Shown piece by piece: positions 47,784 to 56,624 of a stretch of 64,000 nt of DNA (positions are counted from its first letter, which is position 1; each line of letters opens with the position of its first letter). The notes beneath the pieces are model-generated. The model was given only the letters and a program-made list of their open reading frames with translations, did no database searches and was not told the origin of the DNA. Origin of the DNA: an uncultured Alistipes sp. (GTDB taxonomy: Bacteria; Bacteroidota; Bacteroidia; Bacteroidales; Rikenellaceae); contig URBK01000002.1 in NCBI GenBank assembly GCA_900546065.1, positions 62,001-126,000 on the forward strand, in the 5' to 3' direction. Made by a program: the position numbers and the translations under genes.

Positions 47784-49250
47784 CTATAATACGTCAAGCG
47801 ACATGGCGGCCATGACGACCATCGACACCATCACGCCAAGAACGATAAACAGATATACGCCGTACATGACCAACGATTTGACGGCCGTACGCACCCATCC
47901 GTAACCGTAGAGGCGGTGGAACGAGGCTATCATGTATAATTGGAATAGCAGGGCCGGTATCAAGAATGCGTGTTTGGCCGGCACGCTGCACCACACGCCC
48001 GCCACGATTGCGGCCGTGATGAGCAGCAGCAGAACCGAATGCACGTGCAGCGCCATGACGAAGTGCGCCATATACCGCAGACGACGACGGCGGAAGAACC
48101 ACTGCAGCAGCAGTGCGAATACGGGTATCAGCAACAGCACCACGATCGGCAGCCACTTTGATATCCATCCGACAAACTCCGAGTACATCATCTCGTTGCG
48201 CAGACGTCTCGTCTCATGTGTCTGCAGCGCCTCGGGCGGACAGTCGGCATCCGTACGGCTCCAATAGACCGTATCGCCGGGCAGCGCGACAAGAAGGTTC
48301 TCGTCCAAGAGCAGCGACGGCACATCGACCAGAAGCGTATCGCGTCCCGCCACGTCGTGTATCGTAACCAGCGAATCGAGCCCCTCGAACACCTCGCGCG
48401 CCGATGCCACCCACACCTGCTCGCGCTCGTCCAGACCTATGTCGTGCGCCACGGTGCGGAGCGGGTCCTGCACGGTCGAGTCACGCAGGTTTGCCAGCGA
48501 CGCCATCTCCGTCAGCCCCGCCTCGTCCAGTTCGCCGTAGATCGACTTGGCATCGGGCACGAAGAAGAATACAAACGTAAAGAAGAGCACCGACAGGAAC
48601 ATGAAGAGCCGCAGCGGGTGGACATACGAATTGATCTTGCCGGCGTTGAACTCCTGCGTCAGGAAGCCCGGGCGGCGCACCAGCAGCCACAGCGTCCGCC
48701 ACACCTTGCTGTCGAACTGGTAGACATTCTCGAAATACTGCTTCACGTATTTCCAGAATGGCTGCTCTATGTCGAGCGCATACTGTCCGCAGCGGTAACA
48801 ATACATACCCATGAGCGGCTCGCCGCAGTTCTTGCAATGGGTATATGCCGGCACGCTCCGGCGGCGTATGCGGCGCAGACGCTCATACTCCAGACGGCGG
48901 CTCAGCTCGCGGCGGCGACGGCGCGCGTTTTGCCGCAGCGCAGCACGCATACGCGCAAAGAGACCTCCGGAGACCGTATGTCCGGTATCATCCCATCCAT
49001 TTTCAGCCTCGTCATCCGCCATATTATCCTCATCGGACTCCGCCTTCCCTTCAAGCTTGAGGCATCTCCGCGCACTGACCTCCGTGCCGGGCTTCGCGTT
49101 ATCCTCTTCGCCCTTCCTTGCCTCAGCACAAGGCGCATGGGCGGCCGATCCGCTCTTTTTATCACATCCGGATACCTCCGCATTGCTTTTATCCGTCACA
49201 TCCGCTCCGTCAGCGGCGGCGCGGATGTCCCCTATATCGCTATTCTTCAT
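47784..49250 (-). CDS. DUF3667 zinc-ribbon membrane protein
   Basis: About 488 residues. The N-terminal ~105 residues are acidic and disordered, followed by an Arg-rich stretch. Then comes a zinc ribbon (CKNCGEPLMGMYCYRCGQ) and the DUF3667 core FDSKVWRTLWLLVRRPGFL. A first membrane helix sits near residue 225, a periplasmic loop follows, and four helices lie near the C-terminus. Function unknown. The long charged N-terminus before the ribbon is unusual. The start at 49250 (MKNSDIGD) is chosen because the L31 terminator lies just upstream; 49271 and 49283 are alternatives. Confidence 0.78.
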   Translation of the reverse strand: MKNSDIGDIRAAADGADVTDKSNAEVSGCDKKSGSAAHAPCAEARKGEEDNAKPGTEVSARRCLKLEGKAESDEDNMADDEAENGWDDTGHTVSGGLFARMRAALRQNARRRRRELSRRLEYERLRRIRRRSVPAYTHCKNCGEPLMGMYCYRCGQYALDIEQPFWKYVKQYFENVYQFDSKVWRTLWLLVRRPGFLTQEFNAGKINSYVHPLRLFMFLSVLFFTFVFFFVPDAKSIYGELDEAGLTEMASLANLRDSTVQDPLRTVAHDIGLDEREQVWVASAREVFEGLDSLVTIHDVAGRDTLLVDVPSLLLDENLLVALPGDTVYWSRTDADCPPEALQTHETRRLRNEMMYSEFVGWISKWLPIVVLLLIPVFALLLQWFFRRRRLRYMAHFVMALHVHSVLLLLITAAIVAGVWCSVPAKHAFLIPALLFQLYMIASFHRLYGYGWVRTAVKSLVMYGVYLFIVLGVMVSMVVMAAMSLDVL

Positions 49251-49300
49251 TTTTCGCAGGTTGCAGGCCATACGGATAATCAATCCCGAGGCCCGTAATC

Positions 49301-49334
49301 AAAAAAAAGCGTCCGCCGCAACTGCGGCAGACGC
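49301..49334 (-). terminator. Rho-independent terminator after L31
   Basis: A 12-position stem with one wobble (49309-49320 and 49323-49334), then eight Ts on the minus strand. Confidence 0.9.
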
Positions 49335-49387
49335 ATCTCTCAAGGAGAGGGGTCACGCGATCCTCATCGAGGGAATCGCCGCCTCCG

Positions 49388-49651
49388 CTACTTGTTCTTC
49401 TTATCGTAACGTTTTGCGTAACGGCTCATAAACTTATCCACACGACCGGCGGTATCCACCAACTTCATCTTACCCGTATAGAAGGGGTGCGACGTGTTAG
49501 AGATTTCCATCTTATAGACAGGATAGGTTTCGCCGTTCACTTCGATGGTCTCCTTTGTCGAAACGGCGGACCGACACAAAAACACGTGGTCGTTCGACAT
49601 GTCCTTGAACGCCACCAAACGATAATTCTCCGGATGAATTCCCTTTTTCAT
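49388..49651 (-). CDS. rpmE2: Ribosomal protein bL31, type B (zinc-free)
   Basis: 87 residues. MKKGIHPENYRLVAFKD and SHPFYTGKMKLVDTAGRVDKF are typical of the B-type L31. The zinc-binding cysteine pairs of the A type are missing; only one Cys remains. Promoter at 49689-49718 and terminator at 49301: a single-gene unit. Confidence 0.97.
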   Translation of the reverse strand: MKKGIHPENYRLVAFKDMSNDHVFLCRSAVSTKETIEVNGETYPVYKMEISNTSHPFYTGKMKLVDTAGRVDKFMSRYAKRYDKKNK

Positions 49652-49688
49652 TTCGTTTTTGTTTTTGACTGTTATTGCTTAAGCGGGA

Positions 49689-49718
49689 CAAAGGTACGAA
49701 TTTATTTTCAACAACCAA
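49689..49718 (-). promoter_or_regulatory. Promoter of rpmE2
   Basis: TTG (49716-49718), a 19-nt spacer and TACCTTTG (49689-49696) on the minus strand. Confidence 0.75.
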
Positions 49719-49833
49719 GTGTCGGGCCGAAAAATTTACCCCCACACGGCGCATTCTGCTACCGCCGATGGCACGAAAGCGTGTATTTGCACCATTTTTC
49801 GGGCGGAAAATTTCTTTTTCCGATTTTTTGTCA

Positions 49834-49841
49834 TATCTTTG
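49834..49841 (+). promoter_or_regulatory. -7 box of the CAT tRNA
   Basis: TATCTTTG, 37 nt before the tRNA 5' end. Confidence 0.6.
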
Positions 49842-49878
49842 CACTCGCAAAAAGGCCGCCTCAGGGCAGTCGTTCTGC

Positions 49879-49952
49879 GGGCCCATAGCTCAGTTGGTCA
49901 GAGCAGCGGACTCATAATCCGAAGGTCGGGGGATCATGCCCCTCTGGGCCCA
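49879..49952 (+). tRNA. tRNA with CAT anticodon (elongator Met, or Ile2), unusual T-loop
   Basis: Acceptor GGGCCCA/TGGGCCC with discriminator A, D-arm AGCTCAGTTGGTCAGAGC, anticodon loop CTCATAA. The T-stem GGGGG/CCCTC closes a seven-base loop ATCATGC instead of TTCRANY, so positions 54 and 58 are A and T rather than T and A. Met versus lysidine-modified Ile2 cannot be decided by eye. No CCA encoded. Confidence 0.92.
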
Positions 49953-49953
49953 C

Positions 49954-49992
49954 AACAGAAAAGGTCATCGACGCGCGATGACCTTTTCTGTT
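49954..49992 (+). terminator. Terminator after the CAT tRNA
   Basis: A perfect 17-bp stem (49954-49970 and 49976-49992) with a 5-nt loop. The stem itself is A/T-rich at its base. Confidence 0.75.
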
Positions 49993-50111
49993 GTCTCTAA
50001 GCCTCAGACAAGAGTCGACATATAATCTCATATCCGCAGCAAAGCACCCTCCGCTCAGCACGGCCCGCTGCCGAAACCCTTATCTGCTCCACCTCCGGCA
50101 CTTCGCGCGGA

Positions 50112-50828
50112 TCAGTCCTTGAGCAGGTAATCCACCGAGGTCACCACACGCACCGTCTTGATATACGGCGTATTGGCGTCACGGTCCGAGATCGAGAACT
50201 GGCCCTGATTCGCGCGTTTGATCTTGCCGAGGCGGCTCTCCGAGTCTCGGGCGAACTTCTCCGCCGCAACACGGGCGTTGCGCGTAGCCTCCTCGATCAT
50301 CACGGGCTTGATCTCATTGAGCGACTCCGACGTATAGAGGAACTGCGTACGGTAACGGTAGTCGTCGCCGCCCACGGCTATACCCTCACGCAGCAGGTCA
50401 CTCTGACGCGACATCAGATCCACCACAAGATCGACCTTCGAGGTCGAGACCGTCAGCACCGAAGTGACGTTGAAACGATACTTCACGCCCTGCGTGACAT
50501 AGCGTTCGGTATCCATGTCGACAACCTCGGCGGGCGAAACGGTGATCTCATCCTCCGAGATGCCGTTCGACAGCAGGAACGACACGATCTTGGCATTGGT
50601 GCTTTCGATAGTGTTGTAGAGCGAGCCCAGATCATTGCCCGCGAGTTTGTAGACCAGAGGCCAGATGGCCCTGTCGGCCTTGACCTCCTTCTCCGAGAGA
50701 CCCTTTACGGATACCACGCGGTCACTGTCCTTGAAGTGAACCACGCCGCGATAGAGCAGCCATCCCGCGATGACGATACCCACCGCCAACACGGCCGCAG
50801 CCGCTACCGGTTTTCCTGTTTTGTCCAT
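50112..50828 (-). CDS. SIMPL domain (DUF541) protein
   Basis: 238 residues. One N-terminal membrane helix (about 8-27) anchors a periplasmic SIMPL domain (SVKGLSEKEVKADRAIWPL and RNARVAAEKFARDSESRLGKI). Some relatives affect stress resistance, but the molecular role is unknown. A 48-bp tandem repeat lies directly upstream. The nearest same-strand neighbour is the lipocalin-like lipoprotein gene 300 nt away. Confidence 0.88.
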   Translation of the reverse strand: MDKTGKPVAAAAVLAVGIVIAGWLLYRGVVHFKDSDRVVSVKGLSEKEVKADRAIWPLVYKLAGNDLGSLYNTIESTNAKIVSFLLSNGISEDEITVSPAEVVDMDTERYVTQGVKYRFNVTSVLTVSTSKVDLVVDLMSRQSDLLREGIAVGGDDYRYRTQFLYTSESLNEIKPVMIEEATRNARVAAEKFARDSESRLGKIKRANQGQFSISDRDANTPYIKTVRVVTSVDYLLKD

Positions 50829-50931
50829 AATTTTGAGAGTATTTTTGAATTAGGTGTTTCGGTACGGTTCAGCCCCCGGCGCGGAACTGTCCATTCTCTA
50901 CGTAAAGGCAGCCCTGTTAAGCATAACCGCC

Positions 50932-51060
50932 CCCGCGTCTCTTGTACATCTCTCCCGCGTCTATTGACATCGCTCCCGCGTTTCCCGCATCTTTTCCATC
51001 TCCCGCGTCTATTGACATCTCTCCCGCGTTTCCCGCATCTCTTCCATCTCCCGCGTCTCT
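50932..51060. repeat. 48-bp tandem repeat, about 2.4 copies, upstream of the SIMPL gene
   Basis: Copies at 50953-51000 and 51001-51048 differ at only a few positions, and a third copy begins at 51049. Each copy contains two sub-repeats with CTCCCGCGT, which occurs about six times in all. The 48-bp period equals 16 codons. On the minus strand an open frame would read basic repeats (RGRWKRCGKRG), but I do not call it a gene. Confidence 0.85.
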
Positions 51061-51125
51061 TCCGCACAGAGATTATCTCCCCGCCGCTGAAAGTTTCTGT
51101 TGCCGCGCAGACGCAGCAACGATCC

Positions 51126-51563
51126 TTAATTCACGCGCTTCAGACGGAAGCGGTACGTAGTCGAGATGCTCTCGTCGGTATATTCCAACGACATCTCGTT
51201 CTCAGTTATACCCGATATGCGGGCAAAGAGGATCGAATAATCATTCTCGTTATTGACGCCGGTCATGCTGATGTATTGAGCCTTCTCATCCAAATCGTAG
51301 GCTATCGTCCAACGTGTCGACGAGAAATATCCCGCCCAGTTGTTATCCAGCGTAAGCGTCATGTCTGAGTTGAGCACGAACTCGTCGCCGGCGACAAAAT
51401 ATTTCTTATCCGGCAGTTCGGGGTTGACGCTCTCCACATGCCAGCGGCCCAGCATCAGATCGACATAGTTGGTCTCGACCTTGGTATTGCACGATGTAAG
51501 CGAGGTAAGAGACAAAAGTGCGGCTACGGCCGCCACGCATACAAATGATAAAAATCTTTTCAT
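51126..51563 (-). CDS. Lipocalin-like lipoprotein
   Basis: 145 residues. The signal peptide ends in a lipobox (SLTSLTSC). The mature ~120 residues start with MLGRWHVESV and run as alternating beta-strands with a conserved GxW, as in the lipocalin-like (DUF4923/5004-type) lipoproteins of Bacteroidales. Probably a small ligand-binding or envelope protein. No operon partner is close. Confidence 0.75.
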   Translation of the reverse strand: MKRFLSFVCVAAVAALLSLTSLTSCNTKVETNYVDLMLGRWHVESVNPELPDKKYFVAGDEFVLNSDMTLTLDNNWAGYFSSTRWTIAYDLDEKAQYISMTGVNNENDYSILFARISGITENEMSLEYTDESISTTYRFRLKRVN

Positions 51564-51780
51564 ACGATATCAAATCCAATTTTCGGAGGCAAAAATAGCC
51601 ATTTTCACCTTAACGCCCAAACATCGGCCGCCGACCGCGACATGCCGTATTTGGGAAAATGCGCAGCCCCCACGTCGACATAACGCGACTACCGCACGGC
51701 TTATTGTCTCGGCTGCCGCATTTTACATCCCAACACAAACATACGCGCAACGGCGTCCGCAGCCCTGAGCCCTGCCCCCC

Positions 51781-53343
51781 CTAATCGAGGTTTGTGATCA
51801 TCTCATTCAGCCACGAAAGGCGGCTGGCAAAACGCGAGGCCATGAGATTGACTGCCCCCTCGTACGAAAGGCCCTGATCGCCGTTGGGGCTCACCGAGTT
51901 GGCCCACAGCTTCCAATCCGCCTGCGCCGACTTGGCCAGCATCTTGCGCTGCGCGGAGATATAGTTTCCGGTGGCGGCGAAGACCGGATAGAGCGTCTGC
52001 CACCGCTGCTTGAGCAGCGCGCGGAATTCGGGATCCTCGAACAGTCGCGGATACCACAGATAGTTGCGGCAGTGCCAACCGCCCTCCTGCGTGAATGTCA
52101 GCCAGTCGTAGTCCCACATGGGGCCTGCACAGAGCTTGCCCCCACGGTCCTTGTACATGTATGTGCTTTTGGGATGGATCCACTCGTAGTGATATATAAG
52201 CTCCGAAATCAGATACATGTCGGCAAAGGAGAGTATGTCGATATAGTTCTTGTACCCGCGCTCGGGGTCGAGCCAATAGTCGCTGTAAAGTACCGTCTCG
52301 GCCTCGTTGAAATAGTTGCGTATGTAGATGAACTGCGGCGATCCGATATCGTTCTCGTCGGGAGTGTTGACATTCACCGGAAACGCCTTGACCGCCGAGC
52401 GGAACTTGTTCACCTCGTCGTAGTAGGTATCCAGCTCGAGGATATAGCCGCCCGAGATGTCGGCATCTGCCGCCATCTCCGAATATGGCGGCATCTCGTT
52501 TATGGCCAGACGGTTCTCGTCGATTCGTATCTGCTCGCAGAGGTAGTAGCACCCGCGGTGCTCGCCGTTGAGGAACAGCTCCACGAAGACTCCGTGCGGC
52601 GTCCACGCCAGAGCGCTGCGCTGACCCAGATAGAAGGCCACGTCGTTACGCAGCAGCGTGCGGTCGATGTAGTTTGCCAATAGCACCCACCGTTTGTGTT
52701 CGGGCATGCCGAGCACCTCGGTGCGTTTGTCGAACTTTATCTTGTACGGCTTCTTGGGATAACCCCACGTTGAGTTGCCGCGGCCCGCAATCTCGATATC
52801 CGCAGCGGCCAGATCGTCGTAACGACCCACGCCGTCGATTGTGATCGTAGCCTTGCTCCACATATCCTTGCTCGTGACGGGCATGCCGCTCGCCGTCGAG
52901 ATCGACACTACGGGCAGCCCCGTGAATGAGAACGACAGCGACACCACATACTCCGCAGCCTCACCGTTGACATTCTCCACACGATATGTCACCGGCGAGC
53001 TGAAATCCACACGCGAGACTCCGCTCCACTGCCTTGCGCCGTTGACATATACCGTCTGTCCCTCGGGCACGGTAAACGTGGGCGAGAATGTACACATACC
53101 CTCCACGGCGGTCGTAGCGCCGTCGATAGCGCCCGTGATGGCGTGCGAGGCGGCATCTATGCGGCACGTCACGTTGCTGCTCATGCGCGGATTGTTGCGC
53201 GTGTCGAACCAGAAACGTTCGATTACGGGCGCCTCGGCATCGGGATCGACTATTTTTATCCCCTCGTCGGTCGCATCCTTACCGCACCCCGCAATGAACA
53301 GAAGCGTCAGCAAAAATGTAATGGCAAAAAATATTCTACGCAT
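51781..53343 (-). CDS. CotH-kinase-family lipoprotein
   Basis: 520 residues with lipobox LLFIAGC. About 130 residues of Ig-like or cadherin-like domain are followed by a CotH kinase-like domain with IEIAGRGNSTWGYPKKPYKIKF, VLLANYIDRTLLRNDVAF and, later, CAGPMWDYDWLTF. CotH of Bacillus is an atypical protein kinase of spore coats. Gut Bacteroidetes carry secreted versions of unknown role, often near carbohydrate or surface-protein genes. Intact and full length. Confidence 0.92.
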   Translation of the reverse strand: MRRIFFAITFLLTLLFIAGCGKDATDEGIKIVDPDAEAPVIERFWFDTRNNPRMSSNVTCRIDAASHAITGAIDGATTAVEGMCTFSPTFTVPEGQTVYVNGARQWSGVSRVDFSSPVTYRVENVNGEAAEYVVSLSFSFTGLPVVSISTASGMPVTSKDMWSKATITIDGVGRYDDLAAADIEIAGRGNSTWGYPKKPYKIKFDKRTEVLGMPEHKRWVLLANYIDRTLLRNDVAFYLGQRSALAWTPHGVFVELFLNGEHRGCYYLCEQIRIDENRLAINEMPPYSEMAADADISGGYILELDTYYDEVNKFRSAVKAFPVNVNTPDENDIGSPQFIYIRNYFNEAETVLYSDYWLDPERGYKNYIDILSFADMYLISELIYHYEWIHPKSTYMYKDRGGKLCAGPMWDYDWLTFTQEGGWHCRNYLWYPRLFEDPEFRALLKQRWQTLYPVFAATGNYISAQRKMLAKSAQADWKLWANSVSPNGDQGLSYEGAVNLMASRFASRLSWLNEMITNLD

Positions 53344-53412
53344 ATAGTACGCTGTTTTTCACTATATTATCAACAATACGGTTTATCTGCACGCTGTACA
53401 GTAATGCAATGT

Positions 53413-53428
53413 ACGAAAAATTTTTCGT
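53413..53428. promoter_or_regulatory. Perfect 16-bp palindrome upstream of the NigD-like gene
   Basis: ACGAAAAATTTTTCGT is fully self-complementary. It lies in the divergent space between the CotH and NigD-like genes, 84 nt before the latter. It could be an operator or a chance AT palindrome. Confidence 0.4.
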
Positions 53429-53511
53429 TCCCGATGCAAGATTTCGCCTCCGGCGTGATTTAATGATCAGAGAAAACCAAAAGATTCGGAACACAAAAAA
53501 GATTCGAAACC

Positions 53512-54315
53512 ATGAAAAGAATAAATTTTATCTTATGCGCATTCGGCCTTGCACTTTCGGCCCTGTCGCTCGGGTCGTGCAACAACAACGACTACTATGA
53601 CTACGGATATCTTCGACCCACGGCTGTGGTGACGGTGCGTCCTCAGGCCGACGGTTCGTTCTTCATGCAGCTTGACGACTTCACTGTCATCTACCCCGAC
53701 AACATGGACAAATCGCCCTTCGGAGACAAGGAGGTCCGCGCGCTGGTAAACTACACGCCGAGCGTTGCGAATGACGCAGATCCCGAATCGTCGTTCTCAT
53801 ACGCACGCATCAACTGGATCGACAGCATCCGCACCAAGCAGCCCGTAGAGAATCTGGGTGAGGAGCAGAATAACCTCACCTACGGCACCGATCCCATCGA
53901 GATCGTCCGCGACTGGGTCACCGTAGCCGAGGACGGCTATCTCACGCTGCGCATACGCACCCGCTGGGGTGAGCGCTGCCGTCCCCACATCATCAACCTC
54001 GTGGGTGGGGTCAATCCCGACAACATCTATGAGTTCGACCTTCACCACGACGCTCAGGGCGACACCTACGGCAACATGGGAGATGCGCTCATAGCCTTCA
54101 ACCTGAACGGTCTGCCGCGCGACGGCGGTAACAATGTGACCATACGTCTCAACTGGCGTTCGTTTACCGGATACAAGAGTTTCGACTTCAAACTCCGTCT
54201 GCGTCCCGAGCAGGGCGACGGCAGTGACAACACGGGTGAGGGCGACAATACCGGCGGCACGAACAACGGTGAGGTCGATCCCGCAAGCATCGCCTACAAC
54301 GACTACGTCGAGTAA
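53512..54315 (+). CDS. NigD-like lipoprotein
   Basis: 267 residues with lipobox LSLGSC after a signal peptide. The mature chain has the two NigD-like domains: an N-terminal OB-like part (RPTAVVTVRPQADGSFFMQL) and a C-terminal beta-sandwich (INWIDSIRTKQPV...VTVAEDGYLTLRIRT). A Gly/Asn/Asp-rich tail (GDGSDNTGEGDNTGGTNNGE) follows. The family was named from a Bacteroides nig locus; its function is unknown. Stands alone, divergent from the CotH gene. Confidence 0.88.
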   Translation: MKRINFILCAFGLALSALSLGSCNNNDYYDYGYLRPTAVVTVRPQADGSFFMQLDDFTVIYPDNMDKSPFGDKEVRALVNYTPSVANDADPESSFSYARINWIDSIRTKQPVENLGEEQNNLTYGTDPIEIVRDWVTVAEDGYLTLRIRTRWGERCRPHIINLVGGVNPDNIYEFDLHHDAQGDTYGNMGDALIAFNLNGLPRDGGNNVTIRLNWRSFTGYKSFDFKLRLRPEQGDGSDNTGEGDNTGGTNNGEVDPASIAYNDYVE

Positions 54316-54655
54316 CAGAGGCGATGCCGGCCCGCCGCCAACCATACGCGAGGCGGCAACAACCGATCAACCGATCATGAACCTTCCCAACGGGGCGAGC
54401 CGACATGACGGCGCCGCTCCGTTGGTCTCATGCAGAGGGAAGGGTTGCGCGGCATATCTGTAACGGGGACGGAGGATACTCCCACACCTGCGTACAACAC
54501 CACGTACGGGCCACACACAACAAGCGGAGCAGAAATCCGTTTATAGGGCGTCGGCCCTGCACTGGGCCGATGGCGGCAAGGGAAGAAAGAGGCACCCGCG
54601 CCGCCGCGAAAAGCAAAAGCCCGCATGCGGCAGAGCCTCGACGCAGAACGCAGAT
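54316..54655. other. Intergenic region before the ECF sigma gene
   Basis: 340 bases with no convincing gene. A small GC hairpin lies near 54559-54579. It presumably contains the sigma-gene promoter, but I find no clear TAnnTTTG box. Confidence 0.5.
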
Positions 54656-55225
54656 ATGACCGACAACCAGATACGGAACGAAGAGCAGATCATCCGCCTT
54701 GTACAGAGTGGCGATACGACGGCCATGAGGTCGTTGTACAACCTCCACATAAGGTATCTCACGGCCGTCTGCGCACGATATCTCGCCCGCGACGAGGATG
54801 TGAAGGATGCGCTGCAGGAGGCGTTCCTCAAGATCTTCTCGTCGATCGGCCGCTTCGAGTACCGAGGCGAGGGGTCGCTCCGGGCATGGATGACGCGCAT
54901 CGTCATAAACGAGGCGCTGAAACTCCTGCGCCGCGAACAGCGGATAGACACGGTCGACCTGCGCCGCGAACATAACGACACGGCCGACGAGGAGCCCGCG
55001 ACGGAAGAGATCCCGGCCGAAGCGCTGCACGAGATGATCCGCACGCTGCCCGCAGGCTACCGCACCGTATTCAACCTCTATGTCATGGAACAGAAGAGCC
55101 ATAAGGAGATCGCCGCGTTGCTCGGCATCAGCGAGAGCACCTCGGCCTCGCAGCTGCACCGCGCCAAGGCGCTGCTGGCAGAGAAGATAAAACATTACAG
55201 AACCGCAAACGCCGCATCACGATGA
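54656..55225 (+). CDS. ECF-type RNA polymerase sigma factor
   Basis: 189 residues. Region 2 (about 25-95) has the core-binding stretch RDEDVKDALQEAFLKIF and FEYRGEGSLRAWMTRIVINEAL. Region 4 (about 125-180) has the helix-turn-helix QKSHKEIAALLGISESTSASQLHRAKALL. There is no region 1.1 or 3. Its last four bases overlap the next gene, whose product has the layout expected of its regulator. Confidence 0.95.
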   Translation: MTDNQIRNEEQIIRLVQSGDTTAMRSLYNLHIRYLTAVCARYLARDEDVKDALQEAFLKIFSSIGRFEYRGEGSLRAWMTRIVINEALKLLRREQRIDTVDLRREHNDTADEEPATEEIPAEALHEMIRTLPAGYRTVFNLYVMEQKSHKEIAALLGISESTSASQLHRAKALLAEKIKHYRTANAASR

Positions 55226-56550
55226 AAGAGGAGCCGCATACACCCCGTCGGGAAGATTGGCTGCAGGATATACACGACCGTCTGGCCGACTTCGAGACCG
55301 AAGCCCCCGATGGCCTCTGGGAACAGATAAGCCATCGCCTCGAGACTTCGGCCGACACGGACAACGTTGCAGACACGACGCATAGGGTCATTCCATTGTG
55401 GGTACGCCGCACGGCGGCCGCTGCCGCGGCTGTCATCATCCTCGCGTCGGGAGCGCTCCTGCTGCGGCATGACGACCCCGTGCAGAGACTTCACGAGCAC
55501 CTTCCCGCTACGCACAACACCATTGCATCCACGACGCCACGCTCGGAGCAGCCAAACGACGACAATACAGTCTCCACACGGCAGGGCCGTATCCAAGCAA
55601 CCGCCGCAACCGTTACACATACGGATGTCGGGACGACAGCCAAGAACGTGCTTGCGGCCAATACGACACCGGCGATATCCGCCGAAAATAGTACCTCGCA
55701 TATCGACCGCACGACAGATAGCGTGACAACACCTTCGGCGGAAGACAACGCCGAACACAAGGCCGGCAACGACATATCGCCCAACCGAAAGGATTCGGAG
55801 CCTCAACAAACTCGACCCGCGAAGCAGAACAGAAGCGATGTCAAGCGGCGTCAAACCACCTCTGCGCGCGCCATGCGCATAGGTGCATACGCCTCGGGCG
55901 GAGCCGCCGCCTACGCCATGCACAGCCGTTCAAACGGCATCATATCGACGGTCATGGCCTCGAACGACACCCATTGGGAGGACAGCCCGCTGCTGGGAAT
56001 GCTGCTATACAACCGCGGCAAGGACACGGAAACCCACCTTCGCCACCACCAGCCCATACGTGCGGGTATATCCTTCACATATATGATAAACGACCGCCTC
56101 GGCATCGAGAGCGGCCTCACATATACGCTTCTGGCATCGGATACGCGCGACGGCAGCGACATGCACTACTACGAAGGGCGGCAGCGACTGCACTATCTGG
56201 GCATACCGCTCAACGTGAAATACGAGTTTCTGCGGTGGCGACGTTTCGGGCTCTACGGCTCGGCCGGAGTACTTGCCGAACAGTGCATTTCGGGACGCAT
56301 GCGCAAGGAGTACGTCCTCGACGGGAGCAGCTACCGCACAACTACGGAGGGCATCCCGACCCACCCGTTCCAGCTCTCGGCCAACATATCCGCGGGCCTG
56401 AGGTACGACTTCACCCCCACGGTCGGCATATACGCCGAACCGGGCCTGAGCTACTACTTCGACGACGGCACCTCGCTCCAGAGCGTCTACAAGCAGCGGC
56501 CCCTAAATTTCAACCTCAACGTCGGCGTACGCTTCACCGTAGGAAGGTAA
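55222..56550 (+). CDS. Anti-sigma-like inner-membrane protein fused to an outer-membrane-type beta-barrel
   Basis: 442 residues in three parts. Residues 1-60 form a cytoplasmic head (LADFETEAPDGLWEQISHRL) like those encoded after Bacteroidetes ECF sigmas. One membrane helix follows at about 61-81. A ~130-residue polar Thr/Ser/Asn-rich linker comes next. From ~215 on there is a porin-like barrel with strands such as RAGISFTYMINDRLGIESGLTYTLL (residues ~277-301), ending NVGVRFTVGR. There is no cleavable signal peptide. It overlaps the sigma gene by 4 nt, so the two are translationally coupled. It probably holds the sigma factor and releases it upon an envelope signal. Confidence 0.82.
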   Translation: MKEEPHTPRREDWLQDIHDRLADFETEAPDGLWEQISHRLETSADTDNVADTTHRVIPLWVRRTAAAAAAVIILASGALLLRHDDPVQRLHEHLPATHNTIASTTPRSEQPNDDNTVSTRQGRIQATAATVTHTDVGTTAKNVLAANTTPAISAENSTSHIDRTTDSVTTPSAEDNAEHKAGNDISPNRKDSEPQQTRPAKQNRSDVKRRQTTSARAMRIGAYASGGAAAYAMHSRSNGIISTVMASNDTHWEDSPLLGMLLYNRGKDTETHLRHHQPIRAGISFTYMINDRLGIESGLTYTLLASDTRDGSDMHYYEGRQRLHYLGIPLNVKYEFLRWRRFGLYGSAGVLAEQCISGRMRKEYVLDGSSYRTTTEGIPTHPFQLSANISAGLRYDFTPTVGIYAEPGLSYYFDDGTSLQSVYKQRPLNFNLNVGVRFTVGR

Positions 56551-56573
56551 AAGGCGGGATATAATTATAGACA

Positions 56574-56611
56574 AATAGCGCAGCCGTTTCACAGCTGCGC
56601 TATTCTTTTTA
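56574..56611 (+). terminator. Bidirectional terminator between the sigma operon and the uronate operon
   Basis: An 11-bp stem (56574-56584 and 56594-56604) followed by CTTTTTAT. A-rich sequence on the other side is weak, so it mainly serves the plus-strand genes. Confidence 0.8.
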
Positions 56612-56624
56612 TAGGTTGTATGGA

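Noticed and set aside
50932..51060. CRISPR array
   Set aside because: The units are contiguous 48-bp tandem repeats without unique spacers, and no cas genes are present.
50804..51067. Basic repeat peptide frame on the minus strand (87 codons)
   Set aside because: Produced by the 48-bp tandem repeat and overlaps the SIMPL start; kept only as a repeat and a low-level finding.
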